A stretch of DNA of 64,000 bases from Streptomyces morookaense (GTDB lineage Bacteria; Actinomycetota; Actinomycetes; Streptomycetales; Streptomycetaceae), in contig NZ_JABBXF010000030.1 of the NCBI RefSeq assembly GCF_013030945.1, positions 62,001 to 126,000 of the forward strand. Direction: 5' to 3'. Of the stretch, positions 16,689 through 25,979 are shown piece after piece. The first letter of the stretch is position 1. Each line of letters begins with the position of its first letter. The notes beneath the pieces were generated by a model. It was not told the DNA's origin, ran no database searches, and saw nothing but the letters and a program-made list of their open reading frames with translations. Position numbers and translations under genes: made by a program.

Positions 16689-18236
16689 CTACCCCCGTCC
16701 CCTCACCGCCGCATTCACCCTCGCCCCCAGTTCCAGCACCGCCCTGCGCAGCGAAGCCTTGTCGGTGATGCCGAGTGTCCGGCCGTAAATACCCGTGGCG
16801 ATCCCGGACTTGTCCTCGGCGGAGGCCGGTGCGTAGTCCTCGCGGCTGCCGCGGATCGCCAGCAGGGTGCCGTCTGCGGAGCTGATCTCCTCCAGCTGGG
16901 TCAGCAGCGCGAGGTGCTCGTCGTCCAGGGCGGCGCCCGTGGCGGCCAGGGCGCGGTGGGCGGCGGCGACCATGCGCTGGAGGTACTTGGCGCTGCGGTA
17001 GAACGCCTCACCGGCGTCGCCGTAGTGCTTCAGGTCCTTGAGCAGGTCGCCGAGTTGCTCGTTGAAGGACTGGAGGTAGTGCGCGCCGGTGACCGTCACG
17101 TCGCTCTTGGCCTGCTTGCCGACGACGTCGAGAACGGCCCCCTGGGAGTGGTAGGCCTCCATCGCGTGCCACAGCGCGTAGCTGGTGCGCCGTCGGATGT
17201 CCAGGGCGAGCGCGTCGGAAGGGGCGGCGTCGTGACGTTCCTGGGCGGTGCGCAGTTGGGCCGCGTGCTCGGCGTAGATGAGGTTGCGGGCGCGTACGAC
17301 GGCGTCGGGGCGGGAGTGTTCCAGCTCCTCGATATAGGCCTCGTCGGTGCTCCCGGGTCGCGCGTGGGCGGTCTCTGTCCGCAGCCGGCCGGCGAGTTCT
17401 GCGGTGGCGCGGTGGTGGACGGCCTCGGCCGTGCGGTGGCGGCGCAGGATCTCCTCGCGGGCGCTCTGCGGTACCAGGTTCCCCAACTGCTCGACGTACG
17501 CGTGCCATTCGGCACCGTCCATGTACTTGCGGAGCTTGCTGAGGGCCGCGATGTCCTGGTCGGCTTCCGCGACGGCCCGGGCGAGGGGGTCGCGCGGCTC
17601 GACGATGCCGGAGTCGGGGCGTTCCGGGTCGAGCCGGCGGGCGCCGTCCGGTTCCCAGGTGCCGCCGTCCCGCTGCTTCCATGAGCGGGCTCTGCGCGGG
17701 TCGCCGTTCAGCGGCGCCAGCAGTTCCGTGTCCGTCCAGCGCAGCCCGGGGGTGCCGGGGGCGTAGGGGAAGGCGAAGTTGCCGCGCTCGGGCATGAAGT
17801 CCTTGACGTAGAGGTTCACGTCGAAGACGGTGGCCGACTCCTTGCCCCACTCGCGGCGGAAGCCCTCGTTGAACTCCGCGACCGCCTGCGCGGCCCCGGG
17901 GCCGCTGACGGTGATGTCGTAGTCGGAGGTGGGGTTGGCGCTGCCGACGGAGCGGATGCGCAACTGGGGGTGCCGGGAGCGGAGTTCGAGGAGCTTGGCG
18001 TCGATGTAGACCTTGCGGTAGTGGAACAGGCTCCACATGCGGTCCGGTGCCTGGCCGGCGCCGGCGTAGCGTTCCTTCGCGGCCGACCAGTCGTTGTCCG
18101 CCGCTTCGAGCAGCCGGCGCGCCTGCTCGAAGGGGGTGCCGGCCGCTGCGGCCGGGTCGAGTGCGGGCGCCATCGCGCCGGGCGGGCGGCGCCCGGCGGT
18201 GGGCCGGAGTGCTGTTTCGGGGCGGGGCTTGTACAT
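16689..18236 (-). CDS. Nucleotidyltransferase-fold protein partnered with an AAA+ ATPase
   Basis: The 515-residue protein has a Pol-beta-type nucleotidyltransferase core with GSANPTSDYDI near residues 98-108 (Asp105 and Asp107) and a third acidic residue in FDVNLY (Asp139). The metal-binding triad therefore looks intact. The remaining 350 residues are mostly helical and unrecognised. It has no signal peptide or membrane segment. It lies 93 bp downstream of the AAA+ ATPase at 18330-20282 on the same strand. It may modify a protein, RNA or small molecule with a nucleotide, or act as a toxin. Family assignment beyond the core motif is inference. Confidence 0.65.
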   Translation of the reverse strand: MYKPRPETALRPTAGRRPPGAMAPALDPAAAAGTPFEQARRLLEAADNDWSAAKERYAGAGQAPDRMWSLFHYRKVYIDAKLLELRSRHPQLRIRSVGSANPTSDYDITVSGPGAAQAVAEFNEGFRREWGKESATVFDVNLYVKDFMPERGNFAFPYAPGTPGLRWTDTELLAPLNGDPRRARSWKQRDGGTWEPDGARRLDPERPDSGIVEPRDPLARAVAEADQDIAALSKLRKYMDGAEWHAYVEQLGNLVPQSAREEILRRHRTAEAVHHRATAELAGRLRTETAHARPGSTDEAYIEELEHSRPDAVVRARNLIYAEHAAQLRTAQERHDAAPSDALALDIRRRTSYALWHAMEAYHSQGAVLDVVGKQAKSDVTVTGAHYLQSFNEQLGDLLKDLKHYGDAGEAFYRSAKYLQRMVAAAHRALAATGAALDDEHLALLTQLEEISSADGTLLAIRGSREDYAPASAEDKSGIATGIYGRTLGITDKASLRRAVLELGARVNAAVRGRG

Positions 18237-18329
18237 CAGCGAATCACCTGTGGGTTCCCGAGGGGCGGCCGGAACGGCGGGGCACCGTGGAGAGGCGTGC
18301 CCCGAAGGGGCGCAACATGTCGCCGGACA

Positions 18330-20282
18330 CTAGACCTCCACCCGCGTGAAGAGGCGCCCCAGCTTGCCGTACTCGGTCTCGATGCCGTGCAGCAGATCCT
18401 CGCCCGTCAGTGCGCGTCCCGCGGCGGCGGCCGCGAAGGCGGCGCTCTCGACGCAGGCCCGGATGCTGCCGCCGGCCAGGTCGTACGCCTCGGCGAGGGT
18501 CTCGACGGGGAGCCCGTCGGCTGCCGCGCCCAGAAGGGAGTGCCACAGGCGTGCGCGCACGTCGGGGCCGGGGCTGTCGAAGTGCACCACTTCGTCGAAC
18601 CGGCGGGTGAAGGCGGTGTCGATGTTGGCGCGCAGATTCGTCGTCAGGACGGCCAAGCCGTCGAAGGCTTCGAGGCGTTGGAGCAGGTAGCCGCTCTGCA
18701 TGTTGGCGTGGCGGTCGTTGGAGCCCTTGACCTCGCCGCGTTTGGCGAACATGGAGTCGGCCTCGTCGAAGAGGACGACGGCGTCGAGGTTGTCGGCGGC
18801 GGAGAAGATGCGTTCCAGGTTCTTCTCGGTCTCGCCGATGTACTTCGAGACGACGGAGGGGAGGCTGACGACGTACAGGTCGAGGCCGAGTTCGCAGGCG
18901 ACCGCCTCGGCAGCCATCGTCTTGCCGGTGCCGGACTCGCCCGCGAACAGGGCGGTGGTGCCCTGCCCCCGGCCGCCGCCCCGGCGCAGCCCCCAGCCGT
19001 GGAAGACGGCCTCGCGGTGGCGGACGCGGGCCACCAGCATGTCGAGGCGGGCGCGTACGGTGTCGGGCAGGACGAGGTCCTGGCGTTCGACGGCGGGGGT
19101 GATGTGCCGGGCCAGCGCCCCGAGTTCGGCGGCGGAGCGCAGCCGGGCGGCGGTGCGGATCTCGTCCGCCGCGGGGGTTGCCGCGTTGAGGGCGGCGGTG
19201 CGGTGGACGCGTTCGACGGCGGCGGAGGCGGCGGCACCGAGCCGGTCGCGGGGGCCGCGCGCGTCGGCGGGGCGCAGGTCGGTCTCGGCGGGCAGGGGCG
19301 CGTCCCACTCGTACGCGGCCCAGGGCGTGCTGCCGTACAGCAGCAGCGGAACGGGGGCGTCGTCCAGGGAGGTGACGAACCGCTGGAGCAGGTCGGCGCG
19401 TTCGGGTGCGGCGGTGCCGGGCGGGGCGAGCGGGACGAGGACGGCGGCGCCGAGCAGCCGGGCCTCCAGGGCCGTCCGGTCGGCGAGCCGCGCCGGGCTC
19501 TCCTCACCGGCGGCGAGGGCGTCGGGGTCGATGAGCAGGGGGACCCGCCCCAGCGGGGCGAGCGCCGCGACGGCGGCGGGCAGGGCTTCACCGTGGATGC
19601 CCTGCCGGAGGTACCGGGTGCGGTACGGGTCTGCGGCGAGGGCCTCCTGCAGGGCTCGGGCGGGGCCGTCGCAGTGGGGCCGTCGGGGATCGTCGGGGCG
19701 GGCCGGCAGGACCCGTAGCCACCGGCCTGCGGCTGTGGGTCCGGTGCCACGGCCCGTGCCACCGCCGGTGCTACGGCCGGTATCGCGGCCGGCGAGGAAG
19801 TCCAGCAGCCGGTCGGGGACGTTCAACACCCGCTCGGGAAAGGCCGCGTCGGGAGCACCGTAGGTCACCAGCCCGCCTTCGAGCAGGGCGGAACCCTCGC
19901 GCAGCAGTCCGTCGCCGATGGCGTCCGGTACGGCGATGCCGTGCACGGAGAGGGCGACGGAGACGGTGGGCCGGGAGGTGGGGAGCCCGCTCAGGAAGCG
20001 GAAGGCGGAGCCGCAGATCGGGTTGATCTCCGGGAGGAGACAGGTGACCAGCAGGTCCGCTTCCCGCTCCGACAGCGCGAACTCCTTGCGCAAGCAGGCC
20101 AGTCGATCGCCTTCGGCGGCCAGCTCCGCCAGGCGTGCCGGTCCGGGCCACGGGTGCGGGCCGCCGGCGTCCTGCACCCCTTCATGCCCGTCGTACCCCT
20201 CACCGCCTTCATGTCGCAGGTAGAGGCGGCGCAGCCGCTCCTCCGCCACCGTGAGTCGTTCCTCGAACAGGCTCTGGGTCAT
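18330..20282 (-). CDS. AAA+ ATPase (Vps4/FtsH-like, contractile-injection-system type)
   Basis: The start at ATG 20282 (MTQSLFEERLTVAEERLRRLY) is chosen because upstream sequence lacks coding character. The 650-residue protein has a helical N-terminal region, a middle region rich in PLL and LR repeats, and a C-terminal AAA+ module. That module has Walker A GESGTGKT (about residue 445), Walker B VVLFDEADSMF (about 501) and the sensor TTN. The N-terminal layout (EREADLLVTCLLPEINP) resembles ATPases found with extracellular contractile injection systems. No sheath, tube or baseplate gene lies in this window. It probably remodels a protein partner, plausibly the nucleotidyltransferase downstream. 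Confidence 0.8.
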   Translation of the reverse strand: MTQSLFEERLTVAEERLRRLYLRHEGGEGYDGHEGVQDAGGPHPWPGPARLAELAAEGDRLACLRKEFALSEREADLLVTCLLPEINPICGSAFRFLSGLPTSRPTVSVALSVHGIAVPDAIGDGLLREGSALLEGGLVTYGAPDAAFPERVLNVPDRLLDFLAGRDTGRSTGGGTGRGTGPTAAGRWLRVLPARPDDPRRPHCDGPARALQEALAADPYRTRYLRQGIHGEALPAAVAALAPLGRVPLLIDPDALAAGEESPARLADRTALEARLLGAAVLVPLAPPGTAAPERADLLQRFVTSLDDAPVPLLLYGSTPWAAYEWDAPLPAETDLRPADARGPRDRLGAAASAAVERVHRTAALNAATPAADEIRTAARLRSAAELGALARHITPAVERQDLVLPDTVRARLDMLVARVRHREAVFHGWGLRRGGGRGQGTTALFAGESGTGKTMAAEAVACELGLDLYVVSLPSVVSKYIGETEKNLERIFSAADNLDAVVLFDEADSMFAKRGEVKGSNDRHANMQSGYLLQRLEAFDGLAVLTTNLRANIDTAFTRRFDEVVHFDSPGPDVRARLWHSLLGAAADGLPVETLAEAYDLAGGSIRACVESAAFAAAAAGRALTGEDLLHGIETEYGKLGRLFTRVEV

Positions 20283-20501
20283 GGGAAAGCGGTGTCCTCC
20301 GACGGTCTGGGCACGTGACGCCTGGGGCGAGGTTAGGCGCGGGAAGCGTCGTCGGTCTGTCGGCCGGAGTCGATCACGTGATGCCGAAAGTTGACACAGA
20401 TCCGGGACGGTGAAGGGCCATTGTGCTCTGGTGCGCTGCCGGGCTGCCGCAGAGGCTGGGGCTGCATAAAGACCACCCCGCACGATCGCGATCGAGGTCA
20501 T

Positions 20502-21971
20502 ATGCAACAGAATCCCGTGGACGAGGCCGGCTCCCCGTCCCCCGCACCGCGCCGGCGCATTCTTCTGGTGTCCGATGTCAGCGGACTCGGCCTGGGCGGC
20601 GTACCAGTTTTCAACATGGAGCTCGCCCGAGGGCTGGCGGTGCATCACGACGTCACGCTGCTCACCGTCGACCCGGACCCGGCCTACAGCCAGCAACGGA
20701 TGGACGAGCAGCACGGAAACGCCTTCGTCATCAACGTCAAGCCGTCGAAGGCCGGCATGGAACCGCGCGAGGCGCTGGAGGAACTCGTCCGGCGCAACCC
20801 GGCGGCATACGGTCTGCCGTCGTCGCACGGCAACCCGTTCGACATCATCATCGGGCACTCCCGGTTCTCGGGCCCGGCAGCGGCGGCGCTGCGCGACCGG
20901 TGGTATCCGCGAGCCCGCCTCGTGCACTTCCTGCACACCAGCCCCGTACGCCTGGACTGGATCAAGGGCCGGTGGGAGAAGGGCGCCCGCAACGCCGCGA
21001 TCGAACGGAGCGTCATGCGGCGCGCGGATGTCGTCACCGGTGTCGGCGAGTTGCTCACCGCCGAGGCCGGACGACTCTCGGAGCAGGTGGTCCGGGTCCC
21101 GGCCCTGCACGAGTTCATCCCCGGTACGGAGATCGGTGAGCGCGTCGCGGGCCCGCATGGCGGGGACACCCTCAGGCTGCTGCTGCCCGGGCGGGCCACG
21201 GACGAGATCAAGGGCGTCGAGGGCGCCATCGAGGCCGTCGGTCTGCTGCGGAAGTCGCGGGACCAGTACGGCATGACGCGTGACGTGCATCTGACGGTGC
21301 GGGGCGGTCCGCATCCCGTCAAGCAGCCCGAGCAGTACAGGGAATGGCAGGGGATCGTCGACAAGTACGGTGCACGCGGAGCGGTCACCCTGTTGCCCTT
21401 CTCCACGGACCCGGCCGAACTCCGGGCCGACCGCGAAGGGGTGAACGCCATCGTCATGCCCTCCCTGCACGAGGGGTTCGGCCTGGTGGCCACGGAGGGA
21501 GCCGGACGGGGCGTGCCCGTCCTGGTGAACGAGGAGAGCGGCGCGGCCGGCTTCCTGCGCAAGGCGCCCGACGGCATCGGCGAGCCGTGCATCGTACGGG
21601 GCGCCCGTCGCGCCGAGGCGTGGGCCCAGGCGATAGCGGCGCTGGATGCCGACCTGGACCGGCGCTGGGAGAACGCCGGGCGGCTGTACGAATTCCTCAG
21701 GCAGTACTCCTGGGAGCATGGCGGTCAGGCCCTGGTGGACGCGGCCATGCAGACGACGCCGGTGACGCTGCTTCCGGAGTTCCGGCCGTCCTACGGTGAC
21801 ATCACGGCCCAGGCGCCCGGCGGCAGGCTGCAGAGCACCGGCAGGAGCCGGCAGCCGTGGGCGGTGAGTCCGCGCTACGACGGCTCCACCGGATGGTCGC
21901 CCGACGCGCGGCCCGCCCGGGCTCCTTGGCACCAGCGCCGACGCCTGGTCCGTTCGCAGAGCGTGGGCTGA
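20502..21971 (+). CDS. Glycosyltransferase, GT-B fold (family 4-like)
   Basis: The ATG at 20502 gives 489 residues. The N-terminal domain opens RILLVSDVSGLGLGGVPVFN, typical of GT-B enzymes with a glycine-rich acceptor-side loop. The C-terminal nucleotide-sugar domain carries the E-x7-E motif in PSLHEGFGLVATEGAGRG. A basic, low-complexity tail of about 60 residues follows. It is divergent from the AAA+ ATPase with 220 bp between them, and a strong terminator follows its stop. Sugar donor and acceptor are unknown. Confidence 0.85.
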   Translation: MQQNPVDEAGSPSPAPRRRILLVSDVSGLGLGGVPVFNMELARGLAVHHDVTLLTVDPDPAYSQQRMDEQHGNAFVINVKPSKAGMEPREALEELVRRNPAAYGLPSSHGNPFDIIIGHSRFSGPAAAALRDRWYPRARLVHFLHTSPVRLDWIKGRWEKGARNAAIERSVMRRADVVTGVGELLTAEAGRLSEQVVRVPALHEFIPGTEIGERVAGPHGGDTLRLLLPGRATDEIKGVEGAIEAVGLLRKSRDQYGMTRDVHLTVRGGPHPVKQPEQYREWQGIVDKYGARGAVTLLPFSTDPAELRADREGVNAIVMPSLHEGFGLVATEGAGRGVPVLVNEESGAAGFLRKAPDGIGEPCIVRGARRAEAWAQAIAALDADLDRRWENAGRLYEFLRQYSWEHGGQALVDAAMQTTPVTLLPEFRPSYGDITAQAPGGRLQSTGRSRQPWAVSPRYDGSTGWSPDARPARAPWHQRRRLVRSQSVG

Positions 21972-21988
21972 TACCGGCCGGCCCGCAG

Positions 21989-22022
21989 GGAGGCGCCCCC
22001 GCTGCGGTGCGGGGACGCCTCC
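21989..22022 (+). terminator. Hairpin terminator after the glycosyltransferase gene
   Basis: GGAGGCG-CCCCGC pairs with GCGGGG-CGCCTCC (13 pairs, one internal mismatch) 18 bp after the glycosyltransferase stop. The convergent roadblock gene ends at 22087, so the hairpin could serve both strands. Confidence 0.7.
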
Positions 22023-22086
22023 TCCCTTCAGCGCCCCCAGTCCGCGTCAGCCCGTCAGTCCACCAGCCCGTCAGTCCGCCAATCCA

Positions 22087-22536
22087 TCAGTCCATGAGCA
22101 TCCGGCGGAGCCCCACCCGTACTTCCGGGGTGAGGACTTCACCGACGCGGTCCACGAGCCGGGCCGCCTCGTAGGCCACGAGCCCGATGTCGCAGCCCGC
22201 GCCGGTCAGCACGGTGAGCGCGGAGCCGTCCGAGATCGTCATCGTGCACAGGAAGCCGCCGTCCATGTCCACCACGGTCTGGTTGACCCAGCCCGTCCCG
22301 CACACCTCGGCCGCGCCGCGGGTGAGCGAGACCAGCCCGCACGCGACGGCGGCCAGCCGTTCCGCGGCCTCCCCGCCGAGGCCGGTGCCGGCGGCGGCGA
22401 GCACCAGGCCGTCCGCCGACACGGCGACGGCGTGCCGGACACCGGGTGTCGCATGGACGAAGTTCCGGATCAGCCAGGTCACATCGTCGGCCGCGGTCTG
22501 CGGGTCCACTGCGTGGAGCGTTCCGTCCGTCGTCAT
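22087..22536 (-). CDS. Roadblock/LC7 protein, conservon CvnB-like
   Basis: The 149-residue protein has the roadblock fold found in conservon B proteins: VTWLIRNFVHATPGVRHAVAVSADGLVLAA, then a Gly/Ala-rich helix and VVDMDGGFLCTMTISDGSALTVL. Its ATG overlaps the sensor gene's stop by 4 bp (ATGA). Conservon B proteins normally bind a membrane sensor (CvnA) and a small GTPase (CvnD). Here no CvnC (DUF742) or CvnD gene follows; the next gene is convergent. Confidence 0.85.
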   Translation of the reverse strand: MTTDGTLHAVDPQTAADDVTWLIRNFVHATPGVRHAVAVSADGLVLAAAGTGLGGEAAERLAAVACGLVSLTRGAAEVCGTGWVNQTVVDMDGGFLCTMTISDGSALTVLTGAGCDIGLVAYEAARLVDRVGEVLTPEVRVGLRRMLMD

Positions 22537-25004
22537 GCGCCCATGTCCTCCTCGTGTGTCGGCAGTCCGTCGTGTCGACGTGGTGGTACGCGTTGGGTGC
22601 GCGGCACGCCGGCGGCGCCGCCCTCGTCCCTGGCCCTGCGCACCCCGCTGTGGAACCCGGCCATGCGGCCGCGCAGTTCGCCGGGCGAGAAGCCGGTGCG
22701 CGAGGGCATCTCGGTGCGCGCGTCCTTCTTCTGCGCGGTGTTCGTGCCGCCGAGCGTGGCGCGCGGCACGCGGCGCGGCAGGCCGGCACCGGTCGGCTGC
22801 TCGGCGCCGGGCGCCGCTACGGGGCCGCGCGGGAGCGGCAGTTGGCCGTCCGCCGCCGCGTTCCGGGGTGCCGGTGCTCCTTCGGGTGGCATGGGACCGG
22901 GCGCGGCCGGACCTGGCCGGACGGGGCCGGCAGGCGTGGGGGTGTCGGGCACCACTGGGATCTCCTGCGTGTCGGTGGGTTGCCGCTCGGGACGGTGGAC
23001 ACCGGCGCCGCGGTGCGGCGGGCCGGCCACGAGCAGGGCCGGCGGCAGCTCCACCGCGACGGTGCAGCCGACGCCCTTGCACGACAACACGACGTCGATG
23101 CCGTGCCGTTCGGCGAGCCGGCTGACCACGTACAGACCCATCTGCCGCGTGGTGGCCACGTCCACCAGGGGCGGGTCGCTCAGGCGGGCGTTGAGCTCCG
23201 CCGCCTTGGCGGCGGGCATGCCGACGCCCCGGTCGCGGATCTTGACGACGGTGCCGCCCGCCGGGCTCGCGCCGGTGGTCACCTGGACGGGGTCCGCGGG
23301 CCCGGAGTACTGGGTGGCGTTCTCCAGCAGCTCGGCGAGCAGATGGCTGACGTCGTGCACGGCGGGGCCGGTGATGTGCACGTCCGGCAGATCCCCGATG
23401 CGTACGCGCGTGAACTGCTCGACCTCGGCCGCCGCGGCCCGGACGACGTCCAGCAGCGGCGCGGGGACGGCGTGCACCCGGCCGGGGCGCTCGTCGGCCA
23501 GGACCAGCAGGTTCTCGCAGTGGCGGCGGATGCGGGTGGCCAGGTGGTCGACCCGGAAGAGGCCCTCCAGCTTCGCCGGGTGGGCCTCGTTCCGCTCGAG
23601 TTCGGAGATCATTTCGAGTTGGCGGTAGACCAGGAGCTGGCTGCGGCGGCCCATCGAGGCCAGCATCGCGCTGACGCTCTTGCGCAGCATGGCCTGGTCG
23701 GCGGCCTGACGCACGGCCTCGTGGATGACGGCGTCGAAGGCCCGGGAGACGTCCCCGACCTCGTCTCGGGTGCCGAGGTCGACGGGTTCCGTGCTCAAAT
23801 CCACCTGTCCCGGCGCCTGTTGGGAGATCGAGGCGACCAGGGCCGGGAGTTGATGTTCGGCGGCCTGCAGGGCGGCGCGGCGCAGCCGTCGCAGCCGGCT
23901 GACGAGCGAGTGTGCGGCGACGGCCGCCACCAGCAGGGACAGGCCCAGGGCCACGGCGACGAACGCGCTGTCCAGGGCGGCGTCCTTCCTGGCCTGTGCC
24001 TTCGCCGCCGCGATGGAGTCGAGCATTCTTCCGGTGACCTCGGACTCCACCGTGCGCAGGCCCTCCAGGGCCTGGCTGGCGGTCCGGTGCCACTCCTGTG
24101 CCTGCAGCGCCGGCGCGGCACCCCTGCTGTCGCCCTTGGTATCGCGCTGGGCGGCGGCCGCGGCGGTACGGGCCATGGTGCCGGTCTCCGCGAGGTGTTG
24201 GGCGATGCGCTGGTAGGCCGCCGCGTCCTGGGGGACGGCGGCGGAGCGGAACTGGCGCAGGGCGATGTCCTGGAAGCCCTGGGAGACCAGCAGGGCCGCG
24301 GCCACGTCGGGGGTGACGCGCCCGTGGGCGATGGCGGCGTTCAGCAGGGCGCGTTCGCTGGACAGGGACAGTTTGCCGACGGACAGCGCGTACAGCGCCC
24401 ACCCTTCGGTGGAGGCCGTGTCGCCGCCGTGGTTAGCCTCCGTGCCCAGGCTCAGCAGCGGGAGGACGAGGTCGGAGTAGGCGGTCTGGCTCGCGACGGT
24501 GTCCATGGCGTCGGTGAAGGCCTTGTCGCGGACGTCCGTCAACGCGTGCAGTGCGGACTCGGCGTCGGCCACGCGCTGGGTGACGCGCACGTCGCCGTGG
24601 GTGTCCTGCGCCCGGGAGCGGAAGGCGATCAGGGCGCGGTCGGTTGCGGCGCGGTGTTCGCGCACGGCGTCGCCGGGCTTGCCCGGGGTGAGTGCGGCGA
24701 TGTCGCGTTCGTTCTCCAGGGCGTGGGCGAGTGTGGTGGCCGAGACGACGAGGCGGACGGTGGCCTCGGTGCGGGTCAACTGCTCGGCCTTGTCGAGGGA
24801 GTGGGTGACCCGGGGCACGGCGAGGCTGATACAGAGGGCTGCGGGGAGTACGAGGACGAGCGTCATCCGAGTCCTCAGGCGCCAGTGGCGCGGGCGGGAA
24901 AGGAGCCGCAGGGGGCCGTCACCGCGGTGTGGCCGACTCCGGGCGGTGCGGGTGCCGTCCTCGCCCGGGTCCGGTCGCGAGGGGTTGCTCAGGGGAATGT
25001 TCAT
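22533..25004 (-). CDS. Sensor histidine-kinase-like membrane protein, conservon CvnA-like
   Basis: The 823-residue protein has a short cytoplasmic N-terminus, a membrane helix near 47-65, an outside nitrate/nitrite-sensor-like helical domain (about 70-340), a second helix near 350-370, a HAMP-like linker, and an ATPase domain (DVSHLLAELLENATQYS; RDRGVGMPAAK). The C-terminal 170 residues are Pro/Ala-rich and probably disordered. Conservon sensors signal through roadblock and GTPase partners rather than a classical regulator. It is coupled to CvnB by a 4-bp overlap. The start at 25004 is the first Met and gives MNIPLSNPSRPDPG. Confidence 0.85.
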   Translation of the reverse strand: MNIPLSNPSRPDPGEDGTRTARSRPHRGDGPLRLLSRPRHWRLRTRMTLVLVLPAALCISLAVPRVTHSLDKAEQLTRTEATVRLVVSATTLAHALENERDIAALTPGKPGDAVREHRAATDRALIAFRSRAQDTHGDVRVTQRVADAESALHALTDVRDKAFTDAMDTVASQTAYSDLVLPLLSLGTEANHGGDTASTEGWALYALSVGKLSLSSERALLNAAIAHGRVTPDVAAALLVSQGFQDIALRQFRSAAVPQDAAAYQRIAQHLAETGTMARTAAAAAQRDTKGDSRGAAPALQAQEWHRTASQALEGLRTVESEVTGRMLDSIAAAKAQARKDAALDSAFVAVALGLSLLVAAVAAHSLVSRLRRLRRAALQAAEHQLPALVASISQQAPGQVDLSTEPVDLGTRDEVGDVSRAFDAVIHEAVRQAADQAMLRKSVSAMLASMGRRSQLLVYRQLEMISELERNEAHPAKLEGLFRVDHLATRIRRHCENLLVLADERPGRVHAVPAPLLDVVRAAAAEVEQFTRVRIGDLPDVHITGPAVHDVSHLLAELLENATQYSGPADPVQVTTGASPAGGTVVKIRDRGVGMPAAKAAELNARLSDPPLVDVATTRQMGLYVVSRLAERHGIDVVLSCKGVGCTVAVELPPALLVAGPPHRGAGVHRPERQPTDTQEIPVVPDTPTPAGPVRPGPAAPGPMPPEGAPAPRNAAADGQLPLPRGPVAAPGAEQPTGAGLPRRVPRATLGGTNTAQKKDARTEMPSRTGFSPGELRGRMAGFHSGVRRARDEGGAAGVPRTQRVPPRRHDGLPTHEEDMGA

Positions 25005-25175
25005 GATGATCGGCGACCACGCTAGGGAGCGGCGCCGTCGGCGTCCCGCGGCAAAGGTCGCGTCTCATGTCACCAAAAGGAGACATTTCCAAACCGATCG
25101 TCCGGCTTCATCTCACCACATTCGCACAAGGTCAAGCCGAACAGCACCTGTCCGCTGGTGACGTGGGGCGCGTCC

Positions 25176-25709
25176 CTACGGATGGATGCTCAGCCGGGTC
25201 AGTGCCGTGGTGTGTTGGATGCCCCCACCGATTACGCAGTCGGTCGGAAGGCTGCCCGGCACTGTCTGGATGGTCTTCTCGGCAGCCGCCCCTTTGCCGC
25301 GGCCGCCGACGACTGTTCCCTTGAGCAGGGCGGTGTTGACACCCGCCGCGCGGACAGAGGGCCCGGCCTGGTAGGCGATGACCGTAGTGGCACCGTCCGC
25401 GTAGTGCAGGATCTCCTGGGACCGGTTCCAGGAGAGGAGCAGACAGCTTCCTCCGGTCTCCCCCTCGGTGTGGTACGCGGCCGTGATGCCGTGACCTGAG
25501 GCGTCCGTGCAGTGGTAGGTCCCATCCACGGTGACCTTGGCGGACCCGGCGGAGGACAGGCCGAGCCCCGGCCCGTAGGTGATGTTCTCCTGGCCCGTGC
25601 AGTCCATGGCGGTATGGTCGTGCGCCTGCGCCGCGGGTGCCCCGGCGACGGTGGCCGCGAGCAGGACGAGGGAGGACAAGGTGACGACTGCGCCGCGCTT
25701 GCCGATCAC
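25176..25709 (-). CDS. Small secreted protein of unknown function
   Basis: The GTG at 25709 is chosen because AAAGGA lies about 7 bp upstream and it begins a signal peptide (GKRGAVVTLSSLVLLAATVAG, cleavage after AQA). The mature protein of about 145 residues has Cys in AMDCTG, YHCTDASG, GSCLLL and TDCVIGG, enough for two disulfides. The family is not recognised. It stands alone, with a convergent or unrelated gene on each side. Confidence 0.75.
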   Translation of the reverse strand: MIGKRGAVVTLSSLVLLAATVAGAPAAQAHDHTAMDCTGQENITYGPGLGLSSAGSAKVTVDGTYHCTDASGHGITAAYHTEGETGGSCLLLSWNRSQEILHYADGATTVIAYQAGPSVRAAGVNTALLKGTVVGGRGKGAAAEKTIQTVPGSLPTDCVIGGGIQHTTALTRLSIHP

Positions 25710-25979
25710 GATGAGTCCTTTCGTAGCCCGAACACGGTGTGGACAGCGCCACTTGGCTACCCACTGACATCTTGGATTGCACCGCCTCCCTGGACGGTCA
25801 GGAGCATCGTGGCGTCCCCACACCCCGGTGTGCGCCCTGCGCCTCACCGCACGCCCTGCCCGGGGCATTGCGGCGACGTCACCGTGGACCATCACGGGAC
25901 CATCGAGTACCGCAACCTCCCCTGCCGTTGGCCGAATACCGTAAGCCTCGTGACTTCAGCGAGTAGAACCGGACGTGGG

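Noticed and set aside
16689..20282. A complete contractile injection system
   Set aside because: Only the ATPase resembles such systems; no sheath, tube, baseplate or spike gene occurs in the window.
22446..25025. Long plus-strand open frame opposite the conservon sensor gene
   Set aside because: It has no recognisable domain, and the minus strand encodes a full sensor with ATPase motifs and an ATGA overlap to CvnB.
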